64,000 nucleotides of DNA from Hymenoscyphus infarciens (lineage: Eukaryota; Ascomycota; Leotiomycetes; Helotiales; Helotiaceae), in assembly GCA_001414345.1 (NCBI GenBank), contig LLCB01000078.1:62001-126000 (forward strand), given 5' to 3'. The notes under the pieces were generated by a model, which made no database searches, was not told the DNA's origin, and saw nothing but the letters and a program-made list of their open reading frames with translations. The position numbers and the translations under genes are program-made. Positions 60,401 through 64,000 of the stretch are shown here, in pieces. Numbering within the stretch: position 1 is the first letter of the stretch; the number at the start of each line of letters is the position of its first letter.

Positions 60401-62380
60401 CTATAATTAAAATAGACGCTTTAGATAGAATTATTATTAGAGTATTATAATAATAATAAGCTAATAGAGAATAATACCTTATAACCTACTTTAATAAGAC
60501 TATATCTCTAGTTAAGTATAACTATAAAATATATAATAAAGAGCTACTTACTATTATACGCTTACTTATAGAATAGAGACTAGAACTATAAAGTACTTAT
60601 TTAAAGATCTATATTTATACTAATTATAAGGCGCTTAAGTACTTTATAACTACTAAGTAACTTACTACTTATTAAGTAAAGTAGACTAAAGCCTTAACTA
60701 AGTATTATTTTATTATTATATTCTATTTAGAGTATAAGAATAAGAAGATAAATACTTTAACTTATAAAGTAAATAAAATACACTTATAAAAGGAACTTAA
60801 AGAATAGTACTAGACCTATATACTCCTAATAAAAGAATAAGTTAAGATAAAAGCACTTAAAGACCTAGAAGTCGAAATAAGCTTAATTATACTAGCTCTA
60901 GTTAATAAAGACTACTTCTAAGAATTATTTATACTTTTAGAATAAATCTACTAAGTAAATAAAGATACTATAATACTTTAAGCTATATAAACATAAGCTA
61001 AAACTAATACTAATTCTCTATATACTCTAGAGAAAGGCCTTTTACTTTACTAAGACTACTTAGTAGTACTAGACATAGATATACTAAGAATAGACCTAAT
61101 TTATAAGGCTTATAATTAAATACTTTTAGCTTACCTAAGATAGGATAAGATCTATTAGATTCTATATTTAAGATATATCTAGTAAAATATAAAAGCTAAT
61201 ATTATAAGATATATATAAAACTACTATAAATATAGAAGAGCAGACGTTCTTTAAGATAAAACACCTAGCTACTTATACCTACTCTTAATACTACTATATA
61301 TATAGTAATATATAGCTATAGATTTTAAGTTCTTTTTAATTAATAAGTATAGTTATAATAATATATTTATAATAATAGACTACTTATCTAAGTAGTCTAT
61401 TTTAATACTCTACTATAAGAATATTACTTCTAAATAGATAGTAAGGTTATATATTAAGTATATTCTATAATACTATAAGATTCTAAAAAGTATAATATTA
61501 GATAGAGGCTCTTATTTTATTACTACGTTCTAGAAAGAGTTTACTTAAATCCTAGATATTTAGCTTTAACTCTCTACTATAAACTATACTTAAACTAATA
61601 GCTAGACTAAGATTATAAATTAATACCTTAATTAATATATATAACTATATATTAATTATTATTATACTAATTAGTCTAAGATCCTTCTAATAATAGACTA
61701 TATATAGTTAGTACTACTTTAAAGTACTATTAGAATATCGCCTTTTAAGTTATAAAAGAGATATATACTAAGAACCTTATTTAACTAGTAATTACTAAAA
61801 CTAGCTAATATAAAAGAATAGCTATTATAAGAAGAGGCTATAATAGTTATAAAGATAATCTAAGAGGTCTTAGACATTAACTAAGTAAATATATTAAAAG
61901 CTTAATAGAAAAAGAAATAAGACGTAAATAAATATAAATAAGACGTTAATTTTAGAGTAAGAGATATAATCTTTATTATAATAAAGAACTAAGTAACTTA
62001 ATAACTAAGCTAAAAGCTAGACTATTAGATAGCTAGCTCTTTTAAGATCCTTAAAGAAGTAGGTTCTACTTTCTAATTATAACTACTAGCTTCTATTAAA
62101 GTTTACCTTATCTTCGCTTTTAAGAAGTTATATAAGGCTATAGATAATCTCTTACTAGGATAGGTAGTTATACTACCTTTATTAATTATTATAAATAAAG
62201 AAGAGGAATAAGAGGTTAAAGAAATACTAGCTAGTAAGAAGAGATAGTAGTCTCTCTATTACTAAATTAAGTAGAAAAACTATAATAAAGACCTTAATTA
62301 GTATCTAGCTTAATAACTAATATACGTATTATAACTAGTAGAGAGGTTCTATTTAGAAAAGCTAAAGATAGCTAGTCTCC
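57420..62380 (+). pseudogene. Gag-pol remnant of the chromovirus
   Basis: Despite the stops, conserved motifs can be followed. A gag zinc knuckle is at about 58338-58385, its Cys codons changed to Tyr as RIP predicts. Reverse transcriptase runs from about 59400 to 60150, with NYLDDFYSTYLDNILIY at about 59940-59990 covering the YLDD and YLDD-ILIY signatures. RNase H follows. The integrase core at about 61370-61640 has the DYLSK, DRGSYF and TD/NQY-type motifs. A chromodomain-like segment lies at about 62220-62350. Gaps between motifs are of normal length, so no large deletion is apparent. Confidence 0.82.
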
Positions 62381-62515
62381 TAGAAGCTCTTCTACTATAG
62401 AAAGTAGTATATAAGGCTAGGAGAGAGGATTATAATAAGCTAGAGGTTAATACTCTTATATTAAAAGAGAATAAAGCTACTTAGTTATAAGAGGCCTATT
62501 TAAAAGAGAGAGTAG

Positions 62516-62706
62516 TATAATAGTCCTAGTTATATATATTACTTATATAACTAGGTTATTCTAAGGCTTTACTAAGACTTTACTTAATATATATAAATAA
62601 AGCTAGAGTACTTATACTCTTTACTTTTCTCTTTAGTTTAGTTTTCCTTAATATTAGGTACTATTCTATAAGCACTCTCTTTGTATATTTATAGAAGGCT
62701 ATTATA
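62516..62706 (+). repeat. 3' LTR of the chromovirus
   Basis: 191 bp, collinear with the 5' LTR and followed at once by the target duplicate GCTTA. Confidence 0.92.
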
Positions 62707-62762
62707 GCTTAAGAAGAATTAACATTTAAGAGTAGACTTACTAATATAAAAATACTTTATCT

Positions 62763-63119
62763 TATAATAGCCTACTATTCTATATAGCCGAGATTATATA
62801 GTATATACTATATATATAAGGTTTTAGTAGTTATTATTTAATATTATCTAATTTAGAAAGATTATATATATCTAGACTTTTAGACGTACTTTATAGAGTT
62901 TAAGCTTTTATATTAGCTAATATATATTATTTTTTAGTTTTATATCTCTTTTTATATTATCTAATCTCTTATATATAGCTACCTACTTTTCTAGAGTTAA
63001 AAAAGGCTTAGTTTATTCTTTTCTTTTATATTAGAGCCTAGTATTTATATATATTATTCTATTTTAAATAGCCTTCTATATATCTCTTTAGTAGTAGTAT
63101 TATATTTTATACTATTATA
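62763..63119 (+). repeat. Solo LTR, 357 bp, family A
   Basis: Begins TATAATAG (62763-62770) and ends CTATTATA (63112-63119). Flanked by TATCT on both sides (62758-62762 and 63120-63124). Aligns along its length with the 55921-56252 copy but is more AT-mutated. Confidence 0.87.
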
Positions 63120-63124
63120 TATCT

Positions 63125-63423
63125 ATTTTATCTTTCTCTTATTACTTAAATACTTTACTATTTTACCTAATTTATAAAGCTTTCTATTTAGCTACTCTAA
63201 ATAAAGAGAATATAATTAAGTTATTTCTAGCTAATAACTAGTAAGTTTATTTATACTCTAATATAGTATTAAACCTAACTCGAGATTAAGTTAAAAAAGA
63301 AGTTATATCTTATAGTAGACTAACTAGTAAAATAGCTTTACTCTCTTAGTTAACGTATTATAGAATTACTTTAGCTCTCTTAATAATCGCTTAGATCTGC
63401 TTTATCTAATCCGCTTCGCGTAA
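63125..63423. other. RIP-mutated spacer
   Basis: AT-rich DNA without recognisable ends or coding motifs, except for the less mutated stretch just before the TIR element. Confidence 0.45.
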
Positions 63424-63425
63424 TA

Positions 63426-63826
63426 GATAAGAGATAGTAATACGTCGAAACTAGTAATACGTCGATTTTTTTTAACTCTTCTCTATTATTTTTAATAGTA
63501 TTATAATTAGTTTACATTAAAAGTTTATATAATAAATTTAAGTTCTAGCTTAAAATTAATAGAATATCTCTACTATTCTAGGGTTTATTAAAAAGTTTAA
63601 GCTTTTAATAGAGAGCTTTTCTAATTACTACTCTAATTCTATTAGTAATCTTTATAAGTATTTTTTCTCTTAGGAAAGTATTTAATAAGTACTTATTAAG
63701 ATAGTAGTCTTTATAGTAAGTATTAATAAAGTATTATTATTTTTCTATATATTTTTAAATATAAAGAGTTTAGATATAAAAACAAATCGACGTATTACTA
63801 GTTTCGATATATTACTATCTCTTATC
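63426..63826. mobile_element. Tc1/mariner-type TIR element (MITE), 401 bp
   Basis: Long terminal inverted repeats of about 48 bases (left 63426-63473, right 63779-63826) both start GATAAGAGATAGTAATA and differ at only a few positions, mostly CG to TA. The element is bounded by TA on both sides (63424-63425 and 63827-63828), the Tc1/mariner target duplication. The interior is AT-rich and too short for a transposase. Confidence 0.8.
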
Positions 63827-64000
63827 TAGAAGGCACGTATCTTCTAAGTAAGTGTGAAGCTAAACGATTAGTACGTTAGCGTAACGAATAAATTATAAAG
63901 CTCTTAAATATATTTATAATATCTATTATTTTCTATAAATAAAATACTCTTTAAATTATATAAGAATAAGAAGAGTTTATAAAGTAAATAATAGTTAATT

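Larger units (their letters stand above)
56903..62706 (+). mobile_element. Complete RIP-inactivated Ty3/Gypsy chromovirus, 5804 bp
   Basis: Two 191-bp LTRs (56903-57093 and 62516-62706) start TATAAYAG and end CTATTATA, and the insertion is flanked by the identical 5-bp duplication GCTTA (56898-56902 and 62707-62711). Protein order on the plus strand is gag, zinc knuckle, protease/reverse transcriptase, RNase H, integrase, then a chromodomain-like tail, the arrangement of Ty3/Gypsy chromoviruses. All frames contain many stops arising at CpA-type changes, so it cannot be active. A purine-rich stretch (AAAAGAGAGAGTAG) precedes the 3' LTR. Confidence 0.93.

Overview
The window is nuclear DNA of a filamentous ascomycete (Pezizomycotina; a leotiomycete-like genome would fit, but that is an inference). 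The signs are short GT-AG introns of 40-140 bp in almost every gene, fungal families (MET3 with the APS-kinase-like tail, Isd11, a Zn2Cys6 regulator, a Ser/Thr-rich wall-type protein), and a sharp change at about 50.23 kb from about half-GC gene-bearing DNA to very AT-rich DNA. In the AT-rich part CA and TG dinucleotides are almost absent, which is the footprint of repeat-induced point mutation (RIP).

Layout: 0.65-6.1 kb holds a secreted Ser/Thr-rich protein and an Ayr1-like short-chain dehydrogenase. From 6.1 to 15.6 kb is gene-poor, with an otherwise unmarked DUF4360-type secreted protein (8.5-9.26 kb), a decayed repeat protein, one small hypothetical gene, a TIR element and simple repeats. 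MET3 (ATP sulfurylase) lies on the minus strand at 15.6-17.6 kb. After another gene-poor stretch come a zinc-independent MDR oxidoreductase (22.7 kb), a U6 snRNA gene (24.2 kb, minus strand), ISD11 (24.8 kb), a large disordered nuclear-type protein (26.3 kb) and phosphoserine phosphatase (30.35 kb).

The most interesting region is 34.9-49.9 kb. Seven adjacent genes form what looks like an aromatic catabolism cluster: MFS transporter, carotenoid/stilbene-type oxygenase, gentisate 1,2-dioxygenase, FAD hydroxylase, fumarylpyruvate hydrolase-like FAH protein, aldehyde dehydrogenase and a Zn2Cys6 regulator. The simplest reading is uptake or oxidative cleavage to an aromatic aldehyde, oxidation to a hydroxybenzoate, hydroxylation to gentisate, ring cleavage and hydrolysis to central metabolites. 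The dioxygenase gene looks frameshifted until a GC-AG intron is recognised. A 215-bp element with perfect 26-bp terminal inverted repeats sits inside the cluster.

From 50.23 kb to the end the DNA is a graveyard of RIP-mutated mobile elements. I could delimit a complete Ty3/Gypsy chromovirus (56903-62706), a 1150-bp non-autonomous LTR element (53639-54788), three solo LTRs (55043-55423, 55921-56252, 62763-63119), all with matching 5-bp target duplications, and a TA-flanked TIR element (63426-63826). No intact gene is visible there.
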